Source of the DNA: Clostridia bacterium
GTDB taxonomy: Bacteria; Bacillota; Clostridia; TANB77; CAG-508
Length of the DNA stretch: 38,564 nucleotides
Assembly: GCA_017536685.1 (NCBI GenBank)
Contig: JAFXGW010000026.1
Span: forward strand, 1-38,564
Reading direction: 5' to 3'
Translations under genes and position numbers: made by a program
Shown: in pieces, positions 25,110 through 35,400 of the stretch
Numbering within the stretch: the stretch's first letter is position 1
Layout of the letters: each line of letters starts with the position of its first letter
Notes under the pieces: generated by a model
Databases searched by the model: none
What the model was told of the DNA's origin: nothing
Seen by the model: the letters and a program-made list of their open reading frames with translations, nothing else

Positions 25110-25138
25110 TTGACAAACATATAAATTAATTATATAAT
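25110..25138 (+). promoter_or_regulatory. Consensus sigma-A promoter of the YabE-like gene
   Basis: Perfect TTGACA (25110-25115), 17-nt spacer and perfect TATAAT (25133-25138), 28 nt before the start codon. The strongest promoter in the window. Confidence 0.92.
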
Positions 25139-25165
25139 GAATTTGCAAATTAAGGGGGCTAATTT

Positions 25166-26134
25166 ATGAAATTAAATGAAAGTTTTTCTATTATTAGAAA
25201 AATTGTTTTCATAAGTATAATTTTAATTTGTATGTTTATAGTTGGAGCAAAAGCTGCTAAATCTGATGTGAATTATGTGACAATAGTATTTCCAGAAAAT
25301 TATGAAACTACAGTAATGACAAGTAATGTAAATGTTTCAGAGATATTAGCTGAGAATCATATAATTATTTTACCTGATGAAATTGTTTCACCATCAGTAG
25401 ATTCTTTAATAGACATAACAAAAACAATAACAATATCTAAAGTTACAGACGAAAAGAAAATAATAGCAGAAGAAATAGAAAGTGTCACAACAGAAGAGCT
25501 ATTAGGTAAATATATAACAATAACAGATAAAATTATTGTAGAGCAAGTTGAAATTCCTTATGAAACAATAACAAAAGATGTATCAAAAGAAGGAACAGAG
25601 ACCAAAGACAAAGTTCTTCAAAATGGAAAAAATGGTTTAAAAGAAATTAAATATAAAGTTAGATACCAAGATGATAAGGAAATAGAAAGAACAGTAATTT
25701 CTGAAACAATTATAAAAGAGCCTGTAGATAAAATAATTCAAATTTCTACGAAGATTACTTCAAGATCAGGAAAAAGAGTAAGTTCTCAATCTCCAGAAGC
25801 AATAGCAGCAAGTGTTGCTGGTATAACACCAACAATTAGAAGCCTAAATACATCTGCTTATTGTGCATGTATGGCTTGTTGTGGTAAAACAAATGGAGTA
25901 ACGAGTTCAGGGAATATAGCAAAAGAATGGTATACAGTAGCTGCTGGTAGTGGTTATCCAATAGGAACAGTTATTTACATTCCAGCTTTAGCAGATAAGC
26001 CTAATGGCGGATGGTTTGTTGTGGAAGATAGAGGTGGAGCAATATCTAATAATAAAATAGACATATTTATGGGATCTCACTCACAAGCAATTATTTTTGG
26101 AAGAAGAAATTTAGAGTGTTATATATATCAATAA
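25166..26134 (+). CDS. DUF348-G5-3D cell-wall protein (YabE-like, probable lytic murein enzyme)
   Basis: A 322-residue exported protein with an N-terminal signal/anchor helix (about 12-30). It continues with DUF348 (about 36-95), a G5 domain (about 126-196, EIPYETITKDVS and KYKVRYQDDKEIERTVISET) and a C-terminal 3D domain (about 226-322). In the 3D domain NTSAYCACMACCGKTNGVTS, VEDRGGAI (D288) and NKIDIFMG (D299) are clear. The first of the three conserved aspartates is not seen; the aligned stretch reads AAGSGYPIGT. The layout matches B. subtilis YabE and resuscitation-promoting-type wall enzymes; the 3D fold is related to lytic transglycosylases. It lies downstream of tatD as in B. subtilis, but with four genes between. 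AAGGGGG precedes the ATG. Confidence 0.92.
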   Translation: MKLNESFSIIRKIVFISIILICMFIVGAKAAKSDVNYVTIVFPENYETTVMTSNVNVSEILAENHIIILPDEIVSPSVDSLIDITKTITISKVTDEKKIIAEEIESVTTEELLGKYITITDKIIVEQVEIPYETITKDVSKEGTETKDKVLQNGKNGLKEIKYKVRYQDDKEIERTVISETIIKEPVDKIIQISTKITSRSGKRVSSQSPEAIAASVAGITPTIRSLNTSAYCACMACCGKTNGVTSSGNIAKEWYTVAAGSGYPIGTVIYIPALADKPNGGWFVVEDRGGAISNNKIDIFMGSHSQAIIFGRRNLECYIYQ

Positions 26135-26147
26135 ATATAAATTAAGT

Positions 26148-26179
26148 AAAAGGAAATGAATTAATTCATTTCCTTTTTT
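26148..26179 (+). terminator. Terminator of the YabE-like gene
   Basis: A perfect 13-bp stem (26148-26160 with 26165-26177), 4-nt loop, ending in a T-run to 26179. Confidence 0.93.
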
Positions 26180-26389
26180 GTTGCAGTAATTATAACTGTC
26201 GGATCTAAATTGAAAATTAGGACGATGATTTCATTATACAAAATAATTTGTTTTTTTGGGGGTTTTAATTTGTAAATACAACACATATATTGAAATATTT
26301 TAATAATATACAAACTATAATAAGTTATATATTTCAAATTTTTTAATAAATAATATGAAAAAAAATTTTTAAAAAGAGTTAACATAACG
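26180..26389. other. Gene-free stretch before the surface-protein promoter
   Basis: No gene, RNA or repeat recognised. Short hydrophobic frames on the minus strand here lack RBS and coding character and look like products of AT bias. Confidence 0.55.
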
Positions 26390-26418
26390 TTGAAAAAGAC
26401 TTGAATTTGTGGTATAAT
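26390..26418 (+). promoter_or_regulatory. Promoter of the giant surface-protein operon leader
   Basis: TTGAAA (26390-26395), 17-nt spacer and perfect TATAAT (26413-26418). The next credible start codon is 26836, so the transcript would carry a leader of about 410 nt, the longest in this window. Confidence 0.78.
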
Positions 26419-26425
26419 AATAATA

Positions 26426-26560
26426 TGTATAACTGCGCTTATTTTTATATAGTATACAAAATGGAGAGTTCCAAATGTATATGCAATTGATTAATAATAT
26501 TTGTTAAGTGTAGCAAATTATTATTATTTAAAATTGAATAATAAATATGTTTGGAATCTC
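26426..26560 (+). ncRNA. Candidate structured leader RNA (unknown class)
   Basis: Just after the predicted start, nested pairings occur: TGTATA/TATACA (26426-26431 with 26453-26458); a long-range arm GAGAgTTCCAAA/TTTGGAATCTC (26464-26475 with 26550-26560, one bulge) that encloses AATAATATTTG/CAAATTATTATT (26493-26503 with 26514-26525, one bulge). The outer arm contains G and C, so it is less likely to be AT-rich chance. I see no match to cyclic-di-GMP, T-box or other riboswitch consensus. The rest of the leader (26561-26835) shows no gene and no clear terminator. Confidence 0.4.
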
Positions 26561-26835
26561 AAAAATTATATTTATAGCATTAAAAGAGAAATTTTTATAT
26601 TACTAGGGAAATATAAGTTTTGTGATTTTTTTGTTTTTTTCTATAACAATATTAAAAAAATTAATCAAAACTTAATATTAGAAGATATAAATCTTTGGTA
26701 ATTCAAATCCGTAGTAAAAGAAACGTGAAATGCTTATATATTAATAGATAGGTGGGATATACAAAATTAAATTTTTAGTCTAAGATATTAGTGATAAATT
26801 ATGTCTTAAATATTAAAAGAAAGGGAGATTTCAAT

Positions 26836-29800
26836 ATGGCAAAGAAGTTAAAGAAAATTTTGGTTTTAGCAGTGGTATTTACAATGACTTTTGTTAATTA
26901 TGGATTGCCACTACAAGCAATTGCATCTGAAGGTGAATCGTTTTTTAGCTTCGCTTTTTTTAGAAAAAACGAGATTGCTTTTGATGCATACTTTGATAAT
27001 AATCCTAATGAAGTAGAAAAGATTTTAGATGTAAATGATACTGCAAAAATTACTTTAGAGGTATCACCATTAATAGAGGGGTATCTAAAAAGTGGTAGTT
27101 TGAAATTTAATTTAAAAAATGGAAACGAAAATAACTTTAAAATTCAATCACTTAGCATTGAAGAAAAGGCGGAACTCGAGCTTGATAAAGTAGACACGAT
27201 AATGCTTGAAGAGTCAAAAATCAATGAAAATATCGTGAAGAATGAAAGTGTTATAAATAATTCCAACGAAATAAAAAATGAAGTTGTTGAAAATAAAGTA
27301 GAAAATGACGACAAAGTAGATAATAAAAAGTCTGAAGACAAATCAAATGATATTGAAACAGAAGAGAATCCATTTAGTAATTTATTTAAAAATACAGTTG
27401 TTGAAGACTTAACTAAAGACGTTTCAAATGCACTTTCTAAATCTAGTAATGCAAAAGAAGCATTAAGTGATGTTCTAAATGAAAATACAGAAGATGCAAA
27501 ATTAGATGAATCTATAAGCAACGATAAAATAGAAGAAAGTGAATCAATTGTTCAAAATGAAGCTGTATCAAAAAACAATGAAGAAAATCTTCTTGAAAAA
27601 GCAAGAGGCTCTTATGAAGTGAGTTTGACGAGTGATAATGAGATAAGTTTAAAAAATATAATTGATTCTACAAAAATATTTGTGGAGATTGCATATAAAT
27701 CTTCAGAAATAATTAAGCCGGAAGATTTGTATGGTGAACTTGAAATTACTTTACAAGGTAACTATATAAATAAAAAATTAGAAACCATTGAAATTAGTAG
27801 AAAGCAAGAATTAACTTTAGGATGGGAATATAGTAAAGAAATTATTGTTAATTCTGATTTTGCAAAAGTTTCACCATTTACTGTAGGAAAAAATACAGGA
27901 ACAATATTAGAAAATATTGTAACAGTAAAAAGAAATATAGAAAACCAAAACTCTTTGCCAATAAAACAAACAAATATTAAAATTGAAATCCCTAAAATAA
28001 ATGATAAATTACCAATAGCTGTTAATGTATCTGCAAATAAACTAATGGCAACACTAGGAAAGGAATTAACAGGAAAAGAATTTACAAAAGATAATTGGAC
28101 TTATGATAAAGAAAACGGAATTATTGAAATAAACATAATAAATCATGACAGAATTGTAGGAAAAGATGAAGATAAGTTTGATGTTATTTGTAGATATGAA
28201 GACTATTTGGAAGATGAAAAAATAAGTTTAAATAAAAAGGTTGCAGTAAAAGTTGAAGAATATAGTTCAAAAGAAAACAAAGTTCAAGAAAGAGAGATAG
28301 ATGAATTACAAGAAAAAAATGTTGTTGCAGGGGAGTTAATGTCATATTCAGTAATTGAAAATGAAGAAACAATAGGAAAAGGTAAAATTAATGCTAATTA
28401 CCATATAGAAGTGGGAGAAACAAGATTTTCAAGTAAGATAAATGTTGCAGTTTTAACAAGTGATATTCTTGAAGAAATAGTAATTGAACCAATAAAAGAA
28501 TATTATAAAAATAAAGATAATGTCGAATTTAGTGCAATGTCAGATATAATGTATGCTGGAGTAAGATTTAATGCAGCAGAGATTAAAGATATGCTAGAAC
28601 AAGGAAGCACAATTGATATATTAGATGGAGATGGAAATGTATTCCATACAATATCAAGAGAAGTAAATGCAAGTAAAATTGAATTTGCAAGTAAAATTGA
28701 TAAAGTTAAAATAAGAATAAATGATGTAAAGGTAAATGGAAATTTATCAATAGAATTCATAAAATCAATTGAAAGAAGTGAGTATTCATTAACTGAATTT
28801 TGTGGATTTGAAAAAATAGAAAACGTATACAAAGGAGAAGTTAAATACGTTGGATTTGAAGAAACTTTTCAATTACCAGAAATAAAAGATGAAATAAGAT
28901 TAACAAATACAATTACACAAGCGAATTTATTAATGAGCAGAACTCACCTATCAACAATTCATGAGAATGAAAATGTAGAGTTCAAAATTGATCTACTTAA
29001 CAATTTAGAGACAAGTGACTTGTATAAAAATCCAAGTTTTGAATTAGTATTTCCAGTATTTGTTAAAGAAGTGAAACTTAATAATATTTACATGCTATAT
29101 CAAAATGGATTATCAATTAGAGATTACCAAGTTATTAATGAAAATGGAATAAATAAATTAATTGTTAACTTAGAGGGGATTCAAAATGGATTTAATTTTT
29201 CAGATATAACAAATGGTACGGCTATTATTATAAACACAAATTTAGTTGTTGATGAAATTACACCACAAAAGCAAGATGAAATAAAATTATACTACTGTAA
29301 TGAAGCTGTTACTAATTATCAAACACAATCATATTGGAGTATATCAAAGCAAATACCAGAAGGAATAATAAAAGATACAAACGGTTATGACTCAAGTACA
29401 TTTGAATATCAAGCACCATCAGGATTAATTGCAGTGAACGCGATTACAAATTATGATGGCACGGGAGAAACTGTAAAATCTATTAATCAAGGTGAGATTA
29501 TAAAAACTATTCCAATAAAAGGAGAAAGTCATATAGCAACAATGGAATTAACAGTTGTTAATAATACTAATACAGAATATACAGATATGGTGTTACTAGG
29601 TAGAATTCCTTTTAAAGGAAATACAGATGTTGTAACAGGTGAAGATTTAGGAACTAATGTTGATACTGTAATGAAGTCATTAATTATTCCAAATGCTGTT
29701 AATACAAATTCAGCTAAGATATATTATTCAGCCAATCCAAATGCTGATAGAGATTTAAATAAAGATGGAAATGGATGGGAAATAGAATATTCAGGATCTG

Positions 29801-32472
29801 CTCCTATTAAATCATTCATGATTATTGTAGATGAAAAGGTTGCACCAAGTAACATATTAAAATATAAATATGATTTCGAAATTCCAGCGAATTTAGGATA
29901 TGAAGTCGGCTTATCTGGAAGTTTCGGAGCATTCTATAGTATTAATGAAAATGAAGTATCTGTAACAAGAACTAAAATAGCTGATAAAGTTGGTGTTATT
30001 ACTGAACCAGGTGTTAAATTAAATGCTACAATGTCTGTTGATATTGGTGATGGCACTGAAATAGGAGAAGCAAGATTCTTGAAGTATACCATTAAAGTAG
30101 AAAATACAGGCAGTGTAGACTTAAAAAATGTTGTTATAGAAAATATTAAACCAAATTTTACTTGGTTATGTGATGTGACAACAGACATGGATGGCGGAAA
30201 TGATGGATATGATAAAGTTGGATATAATAAAGCAACATTTAATATAGATGAAATCAAAAGAGGTGAAAGTGTAGAAAGAATTGTAGTTGCGAAAGTTGGA
30301 CAGATTCCGACAACAATGGATGAATATTATGCTTCTACTGATAATTTAGAGTTTGATTCAGAAACAAACCAATATTATGTCATAAACTCAAATAATGAGA
30401 GACAATATGTAACAGAAATTCCAAGTGAATTATTTATAGAAAATTATGCAACAATATATGTAGATGATACATTAAAAGGATTTGAAACAAATAAAGTAAA
30501 AAATAAGATAATTCCTTCAAATTTTGATATAGAAACAACATTATTGGAATTTGTTAATAAACTAGAACCTGAAGCTGAATTTCAATATATTATAGATGTT
30601 CAAAATATTTCTGGGGAAACTATTGAAGATATAATAATAGAAGATATATTACCATCAGAAGTAGCTTTCAAAGGACTGGATGAAAGATTTGATACTTGTG
30701 AATATGAGTTTGATGAAGAAACTAATAAATTAACTTTAAATGTAGGAACTCTAAATGATTTAGAAAATTTTAGAGCGTATATTAGTTGTAGTATTGATAA
30801 CTTTAAAAATATAGCAAAAAAGATAGTTGGAAATCGTTTTATAGTAAAATCAGGAGATATTGAAGAATATAGTTCTTTAATAGAAAGAGAATTTGTTGGG
30901 GCTGAGTTAATAGTTGCTCAAGAAACAAATTTAGTAGCAAATGAAGTTCTAGAATATGAAAAATTTGAAGTTGTTGTAAATGTTAAAAATAGAGGTTTAG
31001 CAGATTCAAAAGAAATAAAATTTGAATTAGATGTACCAGAAGATTTTGAAATTATAACATTAACATCAGAAAGTAAATATCCTATTCCAACAAATATTGA
31101 TGGAAGCAAAGTAACAGGAAGAATTTCAATGTTAGAACCTAATGATGAAATCTCATTTATTTTAATACTAAGATGTAAACCATTAGGTGAGGGGGAAAGT
31201 AATAGAGTATTTAATATAAATAGTCAAGTAACCGAAAGTTATATTGGAGAACTTTCAATGAATTTATTAGAGATTACTGTTTTAGATAACCCAAATAGAG
31301 ATTTGACAGAAGAAGAGAAAAAACAAGAAGAAGAAAAAGACATTATTGTAGATCCAAGTGCCGGAGACAAATACAAAGAAGACGTTGAAGAAGAAAAAGA
31401 TAAAATAAAAAATGAAACCACAGAAACGGTTCCTGAAGAACAACCAGAAAAGGAACCAGAAAAAGAACCTGAAAATGAAGAAATTCAAGAAGTGGTAGAA
31501 AAAGAAGAGTCTTTATTAACACCAATGCAAACATATAGAGTTACAGGAAAGGTTTGGAAAGATGAGAATAAAAATAATGCAAAAGATTCAAATGAAGAAG
31601 GAATCAATAAAGTACAAGTAACTTTATATGAAGGAGATGCGAAAATAAAGACTACTATTACAGATTCTTTAGGTAAATATAGATTTAGTGAAGTTCCTCC
31701 TGGAAATTATACAATTGCATTTAGTTATAATGGAACGCAATATATTGCAGCTAAATACAAACTTTCTAATGTTATGGAAGGCGAAAATTCAGATGCGATA
31801 GAAAGTGAAGAAGGACTAGCAGTAACGGAAGTGATTAATATAATTAATTCAAATATTGAAATTAATTTAGGTCTTCAAGATAGAGATAATTTTGATTTTG
31901 AAGTTAATAAATATATAACAAAAGCAATTGTTAATACAAAAGGAAAAGAAAAAATTGAAAATTATAATAATGAACAATTAGCAAAGTTAGAAATTAGATC
32001 TAAAGAATTAAAAAATACAACAATAAAATTAGAATATAAAATTGTAGTAACTAATAACGGTAATGTAGATGGAGTGGTTGGAACTATAAAAGACTATTTA
32101 CCTGAAGCATTAACTTTTGATGAAAAAGAAAATTCTGGCTGGAAATTAGGATCTGATGGAGTTTTATATAATGAAACTTTAAACAGTACAGTAATAAAAG
32201 CTGGTGAAAGTAAAGAATTGAAATTATTATTAAATAAGAAAATGACAGAAGATAATGTTGGTACAATCAGTAATAAAGTTGAAATTACAAATCTGTCGAC
32301 AAATAATACTCTTAATGAAGATGTAGAGAATAACATAAGTACACAGGAAATGATTATTACAGTTAGTACAGGTAGAATAATTAGTAGAATATCAATAATA
32401 TCAACATTAATAATAATAACAGCATTTATATATGGAATAAAAACAGGAAAAATCAAAAGGAAATATAAATAG
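26836..32472 (+). CDS. Giant DUF11/SdrD_B-type surface protein with C-terminal membrane anchor
   Basis: An 1878-residue exported protein. Signal peptide (1-31, KKLKK then hydrophobic, ending AIAS); an acidic Asn/Glu/Lys/Ser-rich segment (about 110-260); a beta-rich body; DUF11-like domains (about 1065-1155, 1230-1322 and 1357-1450, each with a motif such as YTIKVENTGSVDLKNVVI); an acidic Pro/Glu linker (about 1490-1560). Then a SdrD_B-type domain (about 1567-1655, GKVWKDENKNNAKDSNEEG), one more DUF11-like domain (about 1690-1832), a transmembrane helix (about 1848-1870) and the basic tail KTGKIKRKYK. No LPxTG-type sortase motif is seen, so it is likely held in the membrane. The start is ATG 26836, with GGGAG 8 nt upstream. 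It is 15 bp from the next surface gene. Confidence 0.88.
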   Translation: MAKKLKKILVLAVVFTMTFVNYGLPLQAIASEGESFFSFAFFRKNEIAFDAYFDNNPNEVEKILDVNDTAKITLEVSPLIEGYLKSGSLKFNLKNGNENNFKIQSLSIEEKAELELDKVDTIMLEESKINENIVKNESVINNSNEIKNEVVENKVENDDKVDNKKSEDKSNDIETEENPFSNLFKNTVVEDLTKDVSNALSKSSNAKEALSDVLNENTEDAKLDESISNDKIEESESIVQNEAVSKNNEENLLEKARGSYEVSLTSDNEISLKNIIDSTKIFVEIAYKSSEIIKPEDLYGELEITLQGNYINKKLETIEISRKQELTLGWEYSKEIIVNSDFAKVSPFTVGKNTGTILENIVTVKRNIENQNSLPIKQTNIKIEIPKINDKLPIAVNVSANKLMATLGKELTGKEFTKDNWTYDKENGIIEINIINHDRIVGKDEDKFDVICRYEDYLEDEKISLNKKVAVKVEEYSSKENKVQEREIDELQEKNVVAGELMSYSVIENEETIGKGKINANYHIEVGETRFSSKINVAVLTSDILEEIVIEPIKEYYKNKDNVEFSAMSDIMYAGVRFNAAEIKDMLEQGSTIDILDGDGNVFHTISREVNASKIEFASKIDKVKIRINDVKVNGNLSIEFIKSIERSEYSLTEFCGFEKIENVYKGEVKYVGFEETFQLPEIKDEIRLTNTITQANLLMSRTHLSTIHENENVEFKIDLLNNLETSDLYKNPSFELVFPVFVKEVKLNNIYMLYQNGLSIRDYQVINENGINKLIVNLEGIQNGFNFSDITNGTAIIINTNLVVDEITPQKQDEIKLYYCNEAVTNYQTQSYWSISKQIPEGIIKDTNGYDSSTFEYQAPSGLIAVNAITNYDGTGETVKSINQGEIIKTIPIKGESHIATMELTVVNNTNTEYTDMVLLGRIPFKGNTDVVTGEDLGTNVDTVMKSLIIPNAVNTNSAKIYYSANPNADRDLNKDGNGWEIEYSGSAPIKSFMIIVDEKVAPSNILKYKYDFEIPANLGYEVGLSGSFGAFYSINENEVSVTRTKIADKVGVITEPGVKLNATMSVDIGDGTEIGEARFLKYTIKVENTGSVDLKNVVIENIKPNFTWLCDVTTDMDGGNDGYDKVGYNKATFNIDEIKRGESVERIVVAKVGQIPTTMDEYYASTDNLEFDSETNQYYVINSNNERQYVTEIPSELFIENYATIYVDDTLKGFETNKVKNKIIPSNFDIETTLLEFVNKLEPEAEFQYIIDVQNISGETIEDIIIEDILPSEVAFKGLDERFDTCEYEFDEETNKLTLNVGTLNDLENFRAYISCSIDNFKNIAKKIVGNRFIVKSGDIEEYSSLIEREFVGAELIVAQETNLVANEVLEYEKFEVVVNVKNRGLADSKEIKFELDVPEDFEIITLTSESKYPIPTNIDGSKVTGRISMLEPNDEISFILILRCKPLGEGESNRVFNINSQVTESYIGELSMNLLEITVLDNPNRDLTEEEKKQEEEKDIIVDPSAGDKYKEDVEEEKDKIKNETTETVPEEQPEKEPEKEPENEEIQEVVEKEESLLTPMQTYRVTGKVWKDENKNNAKDSNEEGINKVQVTLYEGDAKIKTTITDSLGKYRFSEVPPGNYTIAFSYNGTQYIAAKYKLSNVMEGENSDAIESEEGLAVTEVINIINSNIEINLGLQDRDNFDFEVNKYITKAIVNTKGKEKIENYNNEQLAKLEIRSKELKNTTIKLEYKIVVTNNGNVDGVVGTIKDYLPEALTFDEKENSGWKLGSDGVLYNETLNSTVIKAGESKELKLLLNKKMTEDNVGTISNKVEITNLSTNNTLNEDVENNISTQEMIITVSTGRIISRISIISTLIIITAFIYGIKTGKIKRKYK

Positions 32473-32487
32473 AAGGGAGGGATATAT

Positions 32488-35400
32488 ATGAAAAAGCCAA
32501 GTAATTCAAAATTAAAAAAATTCGTAATACTAATATTGTTTATGATATTATCAATTGAAATCTATATGTCTCTGCCAACTATAAGTAAAGCTGTAGAATC
32601 TAGTTTAAAAAACTTTGAAAAAATGGTAGGACAAATAACATCTTCTGTAGCTATTACGGAAACAAAAGAAATGATAAGAGAACATAGAGGATATTACGAA
32701 TTAAATAAAACGTATGAAGATGCTGAAGGAACTACTGGAATATCAGATATTAATGAATATATATCAGGCGTTTTGGAAGACGCATATAATCCAAGCTATG
32801 GGTGGTGGTATTCATTACAAAATAATGCTTCAATATTTTGCGCAGAGCATGGAGCTGCTTTCCCAGTTCCTGACAACTTATATTTACAAACATTTCATAT
32901 TGGCAAACAAGATACTCATAATGGTGGATGGGACAGTGCAGATACAGTTGGAGCTAGTTATACAGATTATATGGAACATTTAATGGTAGATGACTGGTAT
33001 AAATGTACAGGAAGAAACACATTAACTTTATTACCTGCAAACTGGACTCCTGAAGGTGTTATACCAAGTAAGGTATCAGTTGATGAATACCAATTTGACT
33101 GGAGGACTGGTAGCAGTGGAAGTATATCTAGTGATGCGAATGCGACTGACATTGCAAGAGATAGACAATTTATTCAACATACATTAGTAACAGTTGATTA
33201 TACCGCAGGTGCACCATATTTTGACCCAATGCAAGTATATTACTTTACATACTCAAATAGAGAAACATATAGAAATGATCCTGCTCAGTATGCTAACTGG
33301 AAATACAAAAATGGATCAGCTCCTGGTATAGGAGAAAATTTATATAATGCAGCAGCTGCTGTAACTCATACATTATACGGAAAAATAACACAGGAGTATG
33401 GCGAGATTTCAATTGTAAAACCAGAAATGAGTTCTACAAATGAAGCTGGCACATCATTAAAAACGGGTACAACAATAGCGGCAGATCAAGTTACATATCA
33501 AGTTGGTCCTATATATATGAAAGACTATACTTATGCTTGGTCTGAATCTGTAAAAGAGTATTCAGGTGAGTCTAGTTTAGACGCAGAGAATACAGCGGAT
33601 ATTGTTGAAAGAATGGATGCTGCTGAAAAAGAGTTCTACAAGGGATTAATTTGTGGAATTATAGAAATGAAAGTTGAATTAGATAATGGAACAATTTTAT
33701 ATGTGGATGGTGACGAAATTGCAATTACATACTCAAAAATTGATGAAAATAGAACGGAATTTGTGAATTCTTATTATGAATCACCATCATTACATAGTGA
33801 ATATGTTTTTCCGTCTCCAAAAAGTGAATTTTATATAAATATTCCAATTTCATCTTGTGTTGGTGCAACAAAAATTACAAAAATTACAGCAAGATATAAA
33901 TGGACTGAAATGGATGGAGAAGTTGGAGATATGACAGGTACTTTCCATGATTTGGAATGGACTGGTAATAAACAGTTAAGAGGTTGTGCAGCAGATGAAT
34001 ATGATTGTACAAATGTAATTGATGGATATGAATGTAATTCAACACAACAAACAGCTTGCTACCATACAATGAATTATACGAAACATAATTTTGATTGTGG
34101 AACAACAGGATATTGTGATTATTGTAGTGACCACTATGACACACCAAGTGTTTGTAATGGTGGTACTTGGGAAAGTGATACAAAATATCATAAAGGTTCT
34201 TTAAGTTGTGGAAAATATGAACACACACATGGTTATGGTTGTGGAAATTGGACTTGTGGATATTCAGATGGAGAATATTTATGTGGTTATTCTTCACATG
34301 AACATGATGATTCATGTTATCATGAATGTGATGATGAATGTCCAGATTCTTGCGAAGATGATGGAGAACTTACATGTTCAACTCACGTACACGATGGATG
34401 TGCTAGACACTGGCATAAAGATACGGCTAGTAATCATAGTTGTTGTGGAAAATATGAACATACCCATGTTGATTGGTCTAATGCTAATAGTACAGGATGT
34501 TATGGAACAAAGACGTTTGATACATATTGCCCACATGGATTTGATGGAAGTGAACATACTTGTGGAAAAACAGAAGAACATGAAGGATCTTCATGTGGAG
34601 CTTCTGATTGGGGTGATACACACATAGGTGATTGCTATGGTTGTGGTGACGAAGGAAAAGGAGAAAAAGGAGTATATAATCCGGCAGAAGACGAACCATC
34701 AAGATGTGAACATGATCATGCATTTTGTGCAAAATGTGTATGGACGTGTACTGGGGATACTGTTAAGAATGCTCAAAAATTAAATTATATTGTTTGGGCT
34801 GAAGTTTATGAAATGACTATAGAATGTTATATCGAAAACATTCCTCTTGTAGCAAAAGTTGAAGTAAATAAATATATATATGATGTTGAACATGCTAAAG
34901 AAGGTGGAAATTTAGATAATTCTTTTGGACCATCTGATGCAAGAAAAGAATTAGATGAAGCAGTTAAAGAAACTAATCCGGTATATGTTGAAACTGATGA
35001 TTTTATAACTTACAAAATTGTTTTAACAAATGAATCTGCTTTTGGAGTAAAAGTAAGAGTAGATGATATTTTACCAGAAGTAAATCTTCTTTCAGATGAT
35101 GGAAGTGTTCCAGATGAAGGTATATTTAATTTTATTAGTGCATATGTAGGTGGAATTGAAATTACAGATTTAATTAGTTTAAGACAAAGTATTATACAAA
35201 TTAATGCTGAATCTGAAGCTTCACTTACAATTACACTTCAAGTGAAAGCATTAGAAGGAAAATATGAGAATTTAGGAAAAATAATTACAAGAAATGGACT
35301 TGAAAAAGATAGCATAACAGATCCAAAACCAAATGATGTTGATTTTATAAGAACTGTTGATGATGATGGTCCAGTTGTAAATCATATTGAAGTACAATGT

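Noticed and set aside
26161..26385. 74-codon hydrophobic minus-strand frame downstream of the YabE-like gene
   Set aside because: No RBS, runs into the terminator hairpin, and its hydrophobicity reflects T-rich codons.
26464..26560. Cyclic-di-GMP or T-box riboswitch in the surface-operon leader
   Set aside because: The conserved core bases of those classes are not present; only generic nested stems are visible.
26501..26701. 66-codon plus-strand frame in the leader of the giant surface-protein operon
   Set aside because: Starts with a non-ATG codon, has no RBS, and its Asn/Tyr/Phe/Lys-heavy composition is what AT-rich noncoding DNA gives; it also overlaps the potential RNA stems.
33884..34732. 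Several 60-140-codon frames on both strands over the Cys/His-rich region
   Set aside because: They are shadow frames of the TGT/CAT/GAT-rich coding sequence and show no RBS or protein-like composition.
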